64,000 bases of DNA from Acinetobacter sp. C32I (lineage in GTDB: Bacteria > Pseudomonadota > Gammaproteobacteria > Pseudomonadales > Moraxellaceae). Numbering within the stretch: the stretch's first letter is position 1; each line of letters begins with the position of its first letter. The stretch lies in NCBI RefSeq assembly GCF_023702715.1, contig NZ_CP098480.1, positions 3,906,001 through 3,970,000 on the forward strand, in the 5' to 3' direction. The notes beneath the pieces were generated by a model. It had not been told where the DNA came from and made no database searches. It worked only from the letters and a program-made list of their open reading frames with translations. The position numbers and the translations under genes are program-made. This document shows positions 17,547 through 30,759 of the stretch, piece after piece.

Positions 17547-18821
17547 TTAACGTTTGATGTCGCGCTGAGTCGAGCCTGTGTAAAGCTGACGTGGACGACC
17601 GATCTTGTAAGGACCGCTGTGCATTTCTAACCAGTGGCTGATCCAACCAACTGTACGTGCAAGCGCGAAGATCACCGTAAACATACCTGTTGGGATACCA
17701 ATCGCTTTTAAGATGATACCTGAGTAGAAATCTACGTTCGGATAAAGTTTACGTTCAACGAAGTACGGGTCGTTCAGTGCAATACGCTCAAGTTCCATTG
17801 CAAGTTGCAATTGTGGATCGTTGATGCCTAATGCAGCAAGAACTTCGTCACAAGTTTCTTTCATGACTTTCGCACGTGGATCGAAGTTTTTATAAACACG
17901 GTGACCGAAGCCCATGAGTTTAACTTCTTTGCGTTTTACTTTTTCCATGAATTCAGCAACGTTTTCTACGCTACCAATTTCATCTAGCATTTTAAGTACA
18001 GCTTCGTTCGCACCACCGTGAGCAGGTCCCCAAAGTGCAGAGATACCTGCAGAGATACATGCATATGGATTCGCGCCAGTAGAACCAGCAAGACGAACGG
18101 TAGACGTAGACGCATTTTGTTCGTGGTCAGCATGAAGCGTGAAGATACGATCCATTGCACGAGCAAGAACTGGGTTTACTTTATAATCACGGTCAGCAGG
18201 CGTAGCAAACATCATATGTAAGAAGTTTTCTGCATAACCAAGGTCATTACGTGGGTAAATGAATGGTTGACCTACAGTGTACTTGTAGCTCCATGCTGCA
18301 AGTGTAGGGATTTTCGCGATTAAACGAATTGCAGTAATTTCACGGTGGTTAACATCTTCGATGTCTAAACCGTTGTGATAGAACGCAGATAATGCACCAA
18401 CAACACCAACCATGATTGCCATAGGGTGAGCGTCACGACGGAAACCATTGAAGAAGCGGCTTACTTGATCGTGAACCATCGTATGGTTACGTACTTTCGC
18501 ATCAAATTCTGCTTTCTGTTCAGCATTTGGAAGCTCGCCATTAAGTAATAAGTAGCAAGTTTCTAAGTAGTCTGCTTGAGTCGCTAATTGATCAATTGGA
18601 TAGCCACGGTGTAATAACACACCTTTGTCACCATCAATGAATGTGATCTTAGATTCGCAAGCCGCTGTCGCCATAAAACCAGGATCGAAAGTAAAGTGAC
18701 CTGATGCCAATACATCTTTAACGTCAATTACATCTGGGCCTAATGTGCCGCTGTAAATTGGTAATTCAATTTCTTTGCCATCAAGCTGTAATACGGCTTT
18801 TTTGCCAGTTGCTGCAGACAT
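17547..18821 (-). CDS. gltA: Citrate synthase GltA
   Basis: 424 residues, the hexameric, NADH-sensitive type II enzyme found in Gram-negative bacteria. It condenses acetyl-CoA with oxaloacetate. Catalytic motifs are [18 protein letters not shown] with the active histidine, [25 protein letters not shown] and the aspartate/arginine region near the C-terminus. An N-terminal beta domain ([20 protein letters not shown]) precedes the core. Start ATG has CAGGAG upstream. Transcribed away from sdhC, so the TCA genes on both sides share a 900-bp regulatory spacer. A TTGACA/TAATCT promoter lies about 90 bp upstream (18912-18939). Confidence 0.98.
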   Translation of the reverse strand: MSAATGKKAVLQLDGKEIELPIYSGTLGPDVIDVKDVLASGHFTFDPGFMATAACESKITFIDGDKGVLLHRGYPIDQLATQADYLETCYLLLNGELPNAEQKAEFDAKVRNHTMVHDQVSRFFNGFRRDAHPMAIMVGVVGALSAFYHNGLDIEDVNHREITAIRLIAKIPTLAAWSYKYTVGQPFIYPRNDLGYAENFLHMMFATPADRDYKVNPVLARAMDRIFTLHADHEQNASTSTVRLAGSTGANPYACISAGISALWGPAHGGANEAVLKMLDEIGSVENVAEFMEKVKRKEVKLMGFGHRVYKNFDPRAKVMKETCDEVLAALGINDPQLQLAMELERIALNDPYFVERKLYPNVDFYSGIILKAIGIPTGMFTVIFALARTVGWISHWLEMHSGPYKIGRPRQLYTGSTQRDIKR

Positions 18822-18911
18822 TCAATAGATCTCCTGTCCTGGTGAATGATTATCTGACTCGAAATACTAATCTTGTCATGTGCGAATCAGACGGTGTCAA
18901 AATTTGCTATA

Positions 18912-18939
18912 AGATTAGTGGTTACTAAAATTTTGTCAA
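18912..18939 (-). promoter_or_regulatory. Probable sigma-70 promoter of gltA
   Basis: Read leftwards: TTGACA (18934-18939), a 16-bp spacer and TAATCT (18912-18917). The expected start point is about 80 bp before the gltA ATG at 18821. Confidence 0.55.
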
Positions 18940-19720
18940 TTATACTTAGGGATAAAAAATGACGTTGCTACAGTCAATTAGTCATTCAGTATCGAAGAAA
19001 AAACTGAGTAAAATCACAGCACCGGTCGAGTATAATATGTCAAATCAAGTTTCAGGTGCATAAAAAAAATGAAGCATCAGTCCAATTGTAAGTAAATTTT
19101 TATTTGGGTCCGATGTTGCTGCTTATAAAATAAATACTTATCCCATCTGCAAGCCCTATAACGGCCATACTTTGCCGTGAACTGTTCATTCAAACAGCAA
19201 TCAAAAGCGCTCTAGGTAAATTCATTATTGGTGCATTTTGGTGCGATTAATTGGCTAAAAAATGACTCATTGAATTTGGCAAAAGGAATCTTAAAAATAG
19301 ATTATTAATTAATTATATTTAATATATAAATGAGCAGTATTATTTGGGGCTATATATAAAGGTTGAAAAATTGTGCTGCTTTGACGCTGAAAAGGGCATT
19401 TTTTGTGAAATATGAAGAAAAGAATTTATAAAATTAAAAAGTATCTATAAAAAATAGTATTTTATTTTTATCATTACAAAACAATCAGATAGTTGTTTTT
19501 GCTTAAACTTGCTGCATTAATCGCCGCTATTATGCGTGTGAATGATTCTTATTTAAAGTTTTTTTCGACTAAAGCGAAAGTTGATTGTTTGTATTTTGAT
19601 ATTTCACGTTTTATAATTCGATGTCGTTTATAGGTTAGGCATGTGCTGTGCTTGCCTAACAATGCCAGCTTTCCTTTGAATTAATTCAAACAAACTCCGG
19701 ATGGAGTTTCTACCTACAGG
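18940..19720. other. gltA-sdhC divergent regulatory spacer
   Basis: About 780 bp with no gene. Strongly AT-rich in the middle (19270-19480). It must hold sdh promoters. A hairpin-forming inverted repeat sits at 19634-19660 in the presumed sdh leader. I find no convincing further boxes. Confidence 0.5.
19634..19660 (+). promoter_or_regulatory. Inverted repeat in the sdh leader
   Basis: GTTAGGCA (19634-19641) and TGCCTAAC (19653-19660), a perfect 8-bp stem with an 11-base loop, about 70 bp before sdhC. No T-run follows, so it is not a standard terminator; it may be an operator or an mRNA leader hairpin. Confidence 0.5.
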
Positions 19721-20122
19721 ATGCCCGCTGTGAAAAGCAACAGACCTGTCAATTTGTCCATGGGTCAGGTGTTAGCGGTAAATTTACGCTCACCCGTGGC
19801 TATTGCATCAATTCTACACCGTCTATCAGGTGTAATCGTATTCTTATTAGTCGCAGTTCTTTTATGGATTTTGGATAAATCTTTATCTTCACCAGAAGGA
19901 TTTGACTACGTTAAAAATGTCGTTTTCGGAAATATCATTGTACGTTTCATCGTATGGGTATTTGTAGCTGGCTTGATTTTCCACTTTATCGCAGGCGTGA
20001 AGCATTTACTTGCTGACCTCGGTTTTGCTGAAGAACTTCAAAGCGGTCGTATCGCTGCTACAGTTTCATTGATCTTGTCTGCGATTGGTATTGTCGCAGC
20101 ATTCGTATGGATTATGTTCTGA
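19721..20122 (+). CDS. sdhC: Succinate dehydrogenase cytochrome b556 subunit SdhC
   Basis: About 133 residues with three membrane helices. The cytochrome-b signature RPVNL near the start and SILHRLSGVIVF (quinone site and heme region) followed by HFIAGVKHLLADLG, which has the heme-ligand histidine, identify it. It anchors the SdhAB enzyme in the inner membrane and helps bind ubiquinone. The ATG at 19721 lies against the GG of the Shine-Dalgarno, whereas a GTG at 19730 has AGGA eight bases upstream and gives the N-terminus typical of the family (V/M-KSNRPVNL), so that start may be the real one. First of the sdhCDAB operon. Confidence 0.95.
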   Translation: MPAVKSNRPVNLSMGQVLAVNLRSPVAIASILHRLSGVIVFLLVAVLLWILDKSLSSPEGFDYVKNVVFGNIIVRFIVWVFVAGLIFHFIAGVKHLLADLGFAEELQSGRIAATVSLILSAIGIVAAFVWIMF

Positions 20123-20487
20123 TGAAAAGTGCTACAGGTTTAACAGGTTCAGGTTCTCGCGATTGGTATATCCAACGTGTCAGTGCTGTAGTGTTAGCTG
20201 CATACACTGTGGTTTTGTTTGGCTGGATCCTTTGCAATAGCGGATTCGGTTATGAACAATGGGCTGGCTTTATGCTGACTTTGCCAATGAAGATTTTTTC
20301 TTTATTAGCAGTGTTATCGCTGGTTGCACACGCTTGGATTGGTATGTGGCAAGTCTTTACTGATTATGTAACGACTCGTCAAATGGGTCCTTCAGCTTCA
20401 GGTTTACGCCTTGTACTGACTTCTGCTGTCATTATTTCAGTGTTCGTGTACGCAATCTGGGGTATCCAGATTTTCTGGGCAAATTGA
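20122..20487 (+). CDS. sdhD: Succinate dehydrogenase membrane anchor subunit SdhD
   Basis: About 121 residues, three membrane helices. The N-terminal SATGLTGSGSRDWYIQRVSA motif is characteristic, and VAHAWIGMWQVFTDYV has the conserved helix-II histidine. The ATG at 20122 overlaps the sdhC stop by one base (TGATG), so translation is coupled; a longer start at 20107 is not needed. With SdhC it forms the membrane anchor and quinone site of complex II. Confidence 0.95.
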   Translation: MKSATGLTGSGSRDWYIQRVSAVVLAAYTVVLFGWILCNSGFGYEQWAGFMLTLPMKIFSLLAVLSLVAHAWIGMWQVFTDYVTTRQMGPSASGLRLVLTSAVIISVFVYAIWGIQIFWAN

Positions 20488-20499
20488 TAGGAAGAGATC

Positions 20500-22395
20500 A
20501 TGGGCGCAATTAACCCTAAAGAAGATTATTCAAATATTCAAAACCTCACTTTCGATGCTGTTATCGTTGGTGGCGGCGGTTCAGGTATGCGTGCTGCTTA
20601 CCAACTTGCTCAAGCGGGTTTAAAAGTTGCTGTATTGACCAAAGTATTCCCAACACGTTCGCATACGGTTGCTGCCCAAGGTGGTATCGGTGCGTCGTTA
20701 GGTAACATGCAGGAAGATAACTGGCACTACCACTTCTATGACACGGTGAAAGGTTCTGACTGGTTAGGCGATCAGGACGCAATCGAGTTCATGACGCGTG
20801 AAGCGCCAAAAGTTGTTTACGAGCTTGAACACTTAGGTATGCCGTTTGACCGTAACGAAGATGGTACGATCTATCAGCGTCCATTCGGTGGTCACTCTGC
20901 AAACTACGGCGAAAAAGCAGTTCCACGTGCGTGTGCTGCTGCTGACCGTACAGGCCATGCGTTATTGCATACCTTGTATCAAAGCAACGTGAAAATGGGT
21001 ACACAGTTCTACGTTGAATGGATTGCATTAGATTTAATCCGTAACGAAGAAGGTGATGTACTTGGTGTAACGGCGATTGACCAAGAAACGGGTAACATCG
21101 CAGTATTCCAAGCCAAAGCAACTTTATTTGCTACAGGTGGTGCGGGTCGTGTGTATCGTGCATCAACCAATGCTTATATCAATACTGGTGACGGTCTTGG
21201 TATGGCTGCTCGTGCGGGCATTCCATTACAAGATATGGAATTCTGGCAATTCCACCCTACGGGTGTTGCGGGCGCAGGCGTATTGTTAACTGAAGGTTGT
21301 CGTGGTGAAGGTGGTATCCTTCGTAACAAAGACGGCGAACCATTCATGGAACGTTATGCACCAACTTTAAAAGACTTGGCACCACGTGACTTCGTATCGC
21401 GTTCAATGGACCAAGAAATTAAAGAAGGTCGTGGTTGTGGTCCTAAAGCGGATTATATCTTGTTAGATATGACGCATTTGGGTGCTGAAACGATTATGAA
21501 GCGTCTTCCATCTGTATTCGAGATTGGTAAGAAGTTTGCAAACGTTGACTGTACTAAAGAGCCAATTCCTGTCGTACCAACAATCCATTATCAAATGGGT
21601 GGTATTCCAACCAATATCCATGGTCAAGTGGTTGTTCCACATGGTGTTGAAGAGGGTGAATTCTCTGCGCATTATGATAAGGATACTAAAGAGTATTCTT
21701 ATAAAGGTACACGTGACTATGTGAAGCCAGTCAAAGGTTTCTATGCAATTGGTGAATGTTCTTGCGTATCTGTACATGGTGCAAACCGTTTAGGTACTAA
21801 CTCTTTGCTTGACCTTGTGGTATTTGGTAAAGCAGCGGGCGAGCACATCATTGATTATGTAACCAAACATCATGGCGATGATTATGCACCGCTTCCAACT
21901 GATGTCTTGGTGAACACTTTAGCGCGTATCCGTAAGCTTGATGATTCAACAACGGGTGAAAATGCGCAAGAAGTTGCTGATGCAATCCGTGATATCGTAC
22001 AAGATCACGCGGGTGTATTCCGTACTCAAGCATTGCTTGATAAAGGCGTAAAAGAAATTCTTGCGATTGAACCACGTGTTCGTAACATTCATTTAAAAGA
22101 CAAATCTAAAGTATTTAACACAGCGCGTGTTGAAGCATTAGAAGTTGAAAATTTATATGAAGTAGCGAAGGCAACTCTGATTTCAGCTGCTGCACGTAAA
22201 GAGTGTCGTGGTGCGCATACGGTTGTTGACTATGAGTTAGCACCAGATCACCCAACTTACTCTTACGGTCGCCGTGATGATGAGTGGATGAAACATACAT
22301 TATGGTATTCATCAGACAACCGTCTTGAATATAAGCCAGTACGTTTCAGCCCATTAACGGTTGAAGCAATTGAACCTAAGCCACGTACATTCTAA
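20500..22395 (+). CDS. sdhA: Succinate dehydrogenase flavoprotein subunit SdhA
   Basis: 631 residues, full length. FAD binding: DAVIVGGGGSGMRAAYQLAQ. The covalent FAD histidine is in RSHTVAAQGGIGASLGN. Substrate and catalysis: HPTGVAGAGVLLTEGCRGEGG and the catalytic arginine region KEGRGCG. The C-terminal domain has SAAARKECRGAHTVVDY and the H-P-YSYGRRDDEW segment. It oxidises succinate to fumarate and passes electrons to SdhB. It lies 12 bp after sdhD, with GGAAGAG as ribosome site. Confidence 0.98.
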   Translation: MGAINPKEDYSNIQNLTFDAVIVGGGGSGMRAAYQLAQAGLKVAVLTKVFPTRSHTVAAQGGIGASLGNMQEDNWHYHFYDTVKGSDWLGDQDAIEFMTREAPKVVYELEHLGMPFDRNEDGTIYQRPFGGHSANYGEKAVPRACAAADRTGHALLHTLYQSNVKMGTQFYVEWIALDLIRNEEGDVLGVTAIDQETGNIAVFQAKATLFATGGAGRVYRASTNAYINTGDGLGMAARAGIPLQDMEFWQFHPTGVAGAGVLLTEGCRGEGGILRNKDGEPFMERYAPTLKDLAPRDFVSRSMDQEIKEGRGCGPKADYILLDMTHLGAETIMKRLPSVFEIGKKFANVDCTKEPIPVVPTIHYQMGGIPTNIHGQVVVPHGVEEGEFSAHYDKDTKEYSYKGTRDYVKPVKGFYAIGECSCVSVHGANRLGTNSLLDLVVFGKAAGEHIIDYVTKHHGDDYAPLPTDVLVNTLARIRKLDDSTTGENAQEVADAIRDIVQDHAGVFRTQALLDKGVKEILAIEPRVRNIHLKDKSKVFNTARVEALEVENLYEVAKATLISAAARKECRGAHTVVDYELAPDHPTYSYGRRDDEWMKHTLWYSSDNRLEYKPVRFSPLTVEAIEPKPRTF

Positions 22396-22409
22396 TCGGG
22401 AGAACAAAG

Positions 22410-23120
22410 ATGAGTAGAGGCACTCGTACATTCGAAATCTACCGCTATGATCCTGATAAGGATAAAGCGCCGTACATGCAAACTTTCAAACTTGAGTTAA
22501 CCGATAAGCACCGTATGTTGCTTGACGCGTTACTTGCGTTGAAAGTGCAAGATGAATCATTAACATTCCGTCGCTCTTGCCGTGAAGGTATTTGTGGTTC
22601 GGATGGTGTGAACATCAATGGTAAAAATGGTTTGGCATGCTTGTGGAACTTGAACGACTTACCAGAGAAGATTGTGATCCGTCCTTTACCTGGTTTGCCA
22701 GTGATCAAGGATTTGGTTGTAGACATGAACCAGTTCTATGATCAATATGACAAGATTCAACCGTTCTTGATTAACAATCAACCAGCACCAGCGAAAGAGC
22801 GTTTACAGTCTCAAGCAGAACGTGAACACTTAGATGGTCTGTATGAATGTATTCTTTGTGCATGTTGTTCAACATCATGCCCATCATTCTGGTGGAACCC
22901 TGATAAGTTCCTTGGACCATCAGCATTGTTAAATGCTTACCGTTTTATCATCGACTCTCGTGATACGGCAACACAAGAGCGTTTGGCTCGTTTAGACGAC
23001 CCATTCTCTTTGTTCCGTTGTAAAGGGATCATGAACTGTGTATCGGTATGTCCTAAAGGTTTGAACCCGACAAAGGCAATTGGTCACATTCGTAATATGT
23101 TGTTAGATCAAGCAGGCTAA
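22410..23120 (+). CDS. sdhB: Succinate dehydrogenase iron-sulfur subunit SdhB
   Basis: 236 residues. Cysteine clusters for the three Fe-S centres are visible: CREGICGSDGVNINGKNGLA for [2Fe-2S] with a following Cys, CILCACCSTSCPSFWW for [4Fe-4S] and CKGIMNCVSVCPKGLNP for [3Fe-4S]. Electrons pass from SdhA FADH2 to ubiquinone at SdhCD. The spacing from sdhA is 14 bp, so it is the last gene of the sdhCDAB operon; a terminator follows at 23137. Confidence 0.98.
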   Translation: MSRGTRTFEIYRYDPDKDKAPYMQTFKLELTDKHRMLLDALLALKVQDESLTFRRSCREGICGSDGVNINGKNGLACLWNLNDLPEKIVIRPLPGLPVIKDLVVDMNQFYDQYDKIQPFLINNQPAPAKERLQSQAEREHLDGLYECILCACCSTSCPSFWWNPDKFLGPSALLNAYRFIIDSRDTATQERLARLDDPFSLFRCKGIMNCVSVCPKGLNPTKAIGHIRNMLLDQAG

Positions 23121-23136
23121 TCTGTTTTCTGATGCA

Positions 23137-23167
23137 AAAAAGGAGCTCCGGAAGGGGCTTCTTTTTT
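23137..23167 (+). terminator. Rho-independent terminator after sdhB
   Basis: AAGGAGCTCC-ggaa-GGGGCTTCTT stem with two G-U pairs followed by a T-run, 17 bp past the sdhB stop. It separates sdh from the suc genes. Confidence 0.85.
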
Positions 23168-23169
23168 TA

Positions 23170-23647
23170 TTGGGATTTGATTAAAGGACGGGCTTGGTTA
23201 AAAAGTGTTTGTTTAAAAAAACAAGGCTTGAATTTTAGCAGTTCGACCTTAAATATTTATAGATTTTGCTGTTAAGACAAATCATGGGAATCGATATATT
23301 TAAAAATATTGGTTTATTTTTCATCAAATTGAATAGCGTTTGTGCAAGATTTGTAGAGAATGTTTATTTTTGATCGATTGGAGTGCAACTTTTATCAAAA
23401 GGGCGGTATATTAGAATATAATTTGATATGTGTATTTCGCTGCTTTATGGATGGTATGTGTCAAAAAAATCAATCCCAGCGTGAGAACATGTTAGGATTT
23501 CTGCCACAAATGAAATCAAAAAATAAACAGATTCTGGATGTTATCGTTCGATAGTGTCTTGTTGATTTGTACAGATTTCATCAGAAAAGTCAATTTAGAA
23601 AAGTTAAAATTCGAGTTAATTTTTCTAAAATGATTTGCAAAAAATTG
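23170..23647. other. Intergenic region upstream of the sucA leader
   Basis: About 480 bp of AT-rich sequence after the sdh terminator. Presumably holds the sucA promoter. A 64-codon open frame at 23360-23554 lacks a convincing start and codon pattern, so I do not call a gene. Confidence 0.5.
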
Positions 23648-23804
23648 CTCGATTTCATCGAGTATGAAGAATGAGTTATGGACCTTGAATTGAAGGTGCG
23701 TAGCTCATTTGTTACATCAAAGGGAATACTCCTGATGTGTAGTAATAATGTCTCAAGGTTGGATGATCTTGAGTAGTAGTGTCGTGTTTACCAGTTTGAC
23801 ACTA
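23648..23804 (+). promoter_or_regulatory. Structured 5' leader of sucA (candidate cis-regulatory RNA)
   Basis: Five consecutive stem-loops can be drawn: CTCGAT/ATCGAG at 23648-23662; AATGAGTTA with ACCTT inside, pairing with AAGGT and TAGCTCATT at 23670-23709; ACATCA/TGATGT at 23714-23738; CTCAAG/CTTGAG at 23752-23773; TAGTGTC/GACACTA at 23777-23804. There is no coding frame and no T-run after any of them. The position just upstream of sucA recalls the sucA-type RNA motifs described in other Proteobacteria. I cannot say whether this one matches any of them. Confidence 0.55.
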
Positions 23805-23868
23805 TGAATCATGGGTGTGCTTAAAAGGCAGCCTGTATTATTTTTTGCAATAGGAAATGGGTCCAAAA

Positions 23869-26708
23869 ATGCAAGAAGTTGCTGACGCATCGCGTCTTGA
23901 CACTGAACTTTCCGCTGATAGTGCAGCGTATATTGAAGAGCTATACGAACAGTACCTAACTTCTCCAACCTCAGTGTCAGAGGATTGGCGTGAATATTTC
24001 GATAAATACCCTAAAGGTGATCAACCACACGGCAGTGTGCGCGAGCAATTCCTCCTTTTGGGACGTAATGCAAGCCGAGTTCAGCCTGTCGTACAAAGCA
24101 CTGTAAGTACAGAACATGAGCGTCGTCAAATTGGTGTATTACAACTCATCGCTGCTTACCGTAACCGTGGTCATCAAAAAGCTAAACTCGATCCATTAGG
24201 TCTTGCGAAACGCGAAGACGTTCCTGACCTCGATTTATCTGCTCACGGTTTAACCAAGTCAGATCTCGATACTGTATTTAATACAGGCAACCTCGCAATT
24301 GGAAAAGCAGAAGCAACATTGTCTGAAATGGTTGAGGCAATGGAAGCGACTTACTGTAGTTCAGTTGGCGTGGAATATATGCATATCGTTGACACCAAAG
24401 AAAAGCGTTGGATTCAACAACGTTTGGAAAGTGTTCGCGGTAAATTTAACTATACCAGTGATCAGAAGAAAGGCTTCCTTGAGCGTTTAACCGCTGCAGA
24501 AGGCTTAGAAAAGTATCTTGGTAATAAATTCGTTGGTGCGAAACGTTTTGGTGTAGAAGGCGGTGAGTCTTTTATCCCGATGATGAACGAAATCATCCAG
24601 CGTGCAGGTAGTGTTGGCTGTAAAGAAGTTGTGATTGGTATGCCACACCGTGGTCGTCTCAACCTTCTTGTTAATATTATGGGTAAAAACCCAGCTGACC
24701 TGTTTGGTGAGTTTGAAGGTAAGAGCCTACATAAGAAAGGTTCTGGTGACGTTAAGTATCATCAAGGTTTCTCTTCAAACGTCATGACACCAGGTGGCGA
24801 AGTTCACTTGGCATTAGCGTTTAACCCATCACACTTAGAAATCGTTGGACCTGTGGTTGAAGGTTCGGTTCGTGCACGTCAAGTTCGTCGTAAAGACATT
24901 GGCGGTGATGACGTTCTACCAGTGATTGTACATGGTGATGCTGCATTTGCGGGTCAAGGTGTAAACCAAGAAACCTTCCAAATGTCACAAACACGTGGTT
25001 ATACAGTGGGCGGTACAGTCCATATCGTGATCAACAACCAAGTTGGCTTCACGACCTCTGATCCACGTGATACACGTTCTACAGAATACTGTACTGACGT
25101 TGCAAAAATGATCCAATCACCAATTTTCCATGTGAATGGTGATGATCCTGAAGCTGTGATTTTCGTAACTCAGCTTGCACATGATTTCCGTCATACTTTC
25201 CGTAAAGATGTCATTTTAGACTTGTTCTGCTACCGTCGTCGCGGTCATAACGAGGCAGATGAACCATCAGCAACTCAACCATTAATGTATCAAGTGATCA
25301 ACAAGAAAGCGACTACGCGTACCTTGTATGCTGATCAATTGGTTCAAGAAAAAGTACTTGATCGCGCAAGCGCAGATGCAATGGTTGAAGGCTATCGTTC
25401 TGATTTAGAAGCAGGTAATCACGTTGCCAATGCTTTAGTTCGTGAACCAAACAAAAAGATGTTTGTGGATTGGACCCCGTATTTGGGCCATGAATACACT
25501 GATCTTTGGGATACGACGTTCAGTGCTGATCGTTTGAAAGAACTTGGTTTGAAAATGAATACATTACCAGAAGGTTTTGTATTACAGCGTCAAGTTCAAA
25601 AAGTCATCGATGATCGCGTGAAAATGCAAACAGGTGAAATGCCACTCAACTGGGGTGCTGCAGAAACCTTAGCGTATGCGACTTTACTTGATGATGGTTT
25701 CTTGGTTCGTATTACGGGTGAAGACGTGGGGCGTGGTACATTCTCGCACCGTCATGCCAAATTACATAACCAAGTCGATGGTTCTGTTTATATTCCACTT
25801 TGCCATATCAAAGAAAATCAGCCACGTACTGCGGTTTATGACTCTTTACTGTCTGAAGAAGCTGTTCTTGCATTTGAATATGGTTATTCAACCACATTGC
25901 CGAAAAGCTTGATCGTTTGGGAAGCACAATTCGGTGACTTCGCAAACTGTGCACAAGTTGTTATTGACCAGTTTATCGCTTCGGGTGAAACCAAGTGGGA
26001 GCGTGTTTGTGGTCTAACAATGTTGTTACCACACGGTTATGAAGGTCAAGGTCCAGAGCATTCATCTGCACGTTTAGAGCGTTTCTTACAGCTTTGTGCA
26101 GAAGACAACATGCAAGTGATGACACCTACGACGCCTGCACAGATTTTCCATGCATTACGTCGTCAGGCAGTTCGTCCGATTCGTAAGCCAATGATCGTGA
26201 TGTCACCAAAATCATTATTGCGTCATAAACTTGCGACTTCGACTTTAGATGAATTAGCAAACGGTTCATTCCAAACTGTGATCGATGAAATTGATCAAAT
26301 CAACAAAGCTGACGTAACTCGCTTAGTGCTTTGTGGTGGTAAGGTTTATTACGATTTACTCGAAAAACGTCGTGAACTTGGTCTAAACCATGTTGCGATT
26401 GTGCGTATCGAGCAATTATATCCATACCCAGAACAACGCTTGGCTGAAGTTATGGCTGAGTATCCAAACATTCAAGAACTTGTTTGGGCACAAGAAGAGC
26501 CGAAGAACCAAGGCGCTTGGTTATTCATCGTTCCTCGTTTGTATGAAGACGTTCTTAAATCTGGTAAACAAATCCGTATTAGCTATGCTGGTCGTGAAGC
26601 ATCTGCCGCACCTGCTTGTGGCTCGCCATACTTGCATGCAAAACAACAAGCTCAGCTTATCAATGACGCACTTGCGATTGAAGTTGAACAATCAGGAGAT
26701 TCTAAATA

Positions 26709-26709
<1 letters not shown>
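23869..26709 (+). CDS. sucA: 2-oxoglutarate dehydrogenase E1 component SucA
   Basis: About 946 residues. Thiamine-diphosphate-dependent E1: it decarboxylates 2-oxoglutarate and transfers the succinyl group to SucB lipoyl. Motifs: [11 protein letters not shown], the ThDP pocket with [13 protein letters not shown], the metal/ThDP-binding [22 protein letters not shown], and the C-terminal [34 protein letters not shown] and RIEQLYPYP. The N-terminal [20 protein letters not shown] helix docks E2 or E3. The ATG at 23869 gives the N-terminus expected for this genus; another at 23857 has AGGA only one base away. First of sucAB-lpd-sucCD. Confidence 0.98.
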
Positions 26710-29443
<2,734 letters not shown>

Positions 29444-29448
29444 AACAT

Positions 29449-29473
29449 AAAGTGTGGTTCGCCACACTTTTTT
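29449..29473 (+). terminator. Rho-independent terminator between lpd and sucC
   Basis: AAAGTGTGG-ttcg-CCACACTTT stem with T-run, just after the lpd stop. Implies that part of the sucAB-lpd transcript ends here and sucCD may have its own start. Confidence 0.85.
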
Positions 29474-29485
29474 GAATGATGATGA

Positions 29486-29550
29486 TTGTCTGGTTTAGAC
29501 AAGCATTGATTCAATATGTAGCAGTCTGGTTTTAAGAAGATCTAGGCTGC
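29486..29550 (+). promoter_or_regulatory. Structured leader upstream of sucC
   Basis: Two further stem-loops after the terminator: TTGTC/GACAA at 29486-29502 and GCAGTCT/AGGCTGC (one G-U pair) at 29521-29550, about 30 bp before the sucC ATG. They may be a leader regulatory element for sucCD, analogous to RNA motifs seen before sucC in related bacteria; this is inference. Confidence 0.4.
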
Positions 29551-29580
29551 ATCACTACAAACAACATAGTAGGTAACTAA

Positions 29581-30747
29581 ATGAACTTACATGAGTATCA
29601 AGCTAAAGCATTATTGAAAGAATATGGCATGCCAGTACAAGAAGGTATCTTGGCAACAAATGCAGACGAAGCAGTCGCTGCATTTGAACAGCTTGGTGGT
29701 AAATTCGCAGTAATGAAAGCGCAAGTTCATGCTGGTGGCCGTGGTAAGGCTGGCGGTGTTAAAGTTGCAAAATCTAAAGAAGATGTAATTGAATTTGCTA
29801 ACAACATCATTGGTACTCGTCTTGTAACGTATCAAACAGATGCAAATGGTCAGCCAGTTAACAGCATTATCGTTGCTGAAGACGTTTATCCAGTTGAGCG
29901 TGAGCTTTACTTAGGCGCGGTTGTAGACCGTTCTAGCCGTCGTATTACTTTCATGGCTTCTACCGAAGGTGGTGTAGAAATCGAGAAAGTTGCAGAAGAA
30001 ACGCCTGAAAAAATTATCAAAGTTGAAGTTGACCCATTAGTTGGCTTACAACCATTCCAAGCGCGTGAAGTTGCGTTTGCTTTAGGTTTGAAAGACAAGC
30101 AAATCAGCCAATTCGTAAAAATCATGGCTGCTGCTTACCAAGCATTTGTTGAAAATGACTTTGCATTATTCGAAATTAACCCACTTTCAGTTCGTGAAAA
30201 TGGCGATATTTTATGTGTAGATGCAAAAGTAGGTATAGACTCTAACGCGCTTTACCGTTTACCTAAAGTTGCTGCTTTACGTGACAAATCTCAAGAGAAT
30301 GAGCGTGAATTGAAAGCATCTGAATTTGACCTTAACTATGTTGCTTTAGAAGGTAACATCGGTTGTATGGTGAACGGTGCTGGTCTTGCAATGGCAACAA
30401 TGGACATCATTAAACTTTATGGTGGTCAGCCTGCAAACTTCCTTGACGTTGGTGGCGGTGCAACGAAAGAGCGCGTAATCGAAGCGTTCAAAATCATCCT
30501 TGCTGATACGTCTGTTCAAGGTGTTTTAATCAACATCTTCGGTGGTATCGTACGTTGTGACATGATTGCTGAAGCAATTATTGCAGCGGTTCAAGAAGTA
30601 AATGTAACTGTACCAGTTGTTGTTCGTTTAGAAGGTAACAACGCTGAGTTAGGTGCTAAATTACTTGATGAATCAGGTTTGAAATTAATTTCTGCGAACG
30701 GTTTATCTGATGCCGCAGAAAAAGTTGTAGCTGCAGTTAAAGCGTAA
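29581..30747 (+). CDS. sucC: Succinyl-CoA ligase (ADP-forming) beta subunit SucC
   Basis: 388 residues. N-terminal [19 protein letters not shown]-grasp nucleotide site with [17 protein letters not shown], metal-binding [10 protein letters not shown] and the CoA/phosphohistidine side with [13 protein letters not shown] near the C-terminus. With SucD it makes ATP (or GTP) from succinyl-CoA. The gene follows the structured leader at 29486-29550 and precedes sucD by 12 bp. Confidence 0.98.
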   Translation: MNLHEYQAKALLKEYGMPVQEGILATNADEAVAAFEQLGGKFAVMKAQVHAGGRGKAGGVKVAKSKEDVIEFANNIIGTRLVTYQTDANGQPVNSIIVAEDVYPVERELYLGAVVDRSSRRITFMASTEGGVEIEKVAEETPEKIIKVEVDPLVGLQPFQAREVAFALGLKDKQISQFVKIMAAAYQAFVENDFALFEINPLSVRENGDILCVDAKVGIDSNALYRLPKVAALRDKSQENERELKASEFDLNYVALEGNIGCMVNGAGLAMATMDIIKLYGGQPANFLDVGGGATKERVIEAFKIILADTSVQGVLINIFGGIVRCDMIAEAIIAAVQEVNVTVPVVVRLEGNNAELGAKLLDESGLKLISANGLSDAAEKVVAAVKA

Positions 30748-30759
30748 GGAGTATCAATC

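Noticed and set aside
23360..23554. 64-codon frame between sdhB and sucA
   Set aside because: No ribosome site, no recognisable pattern and unusual composition; the region looks like an upstream regulatory spacer.
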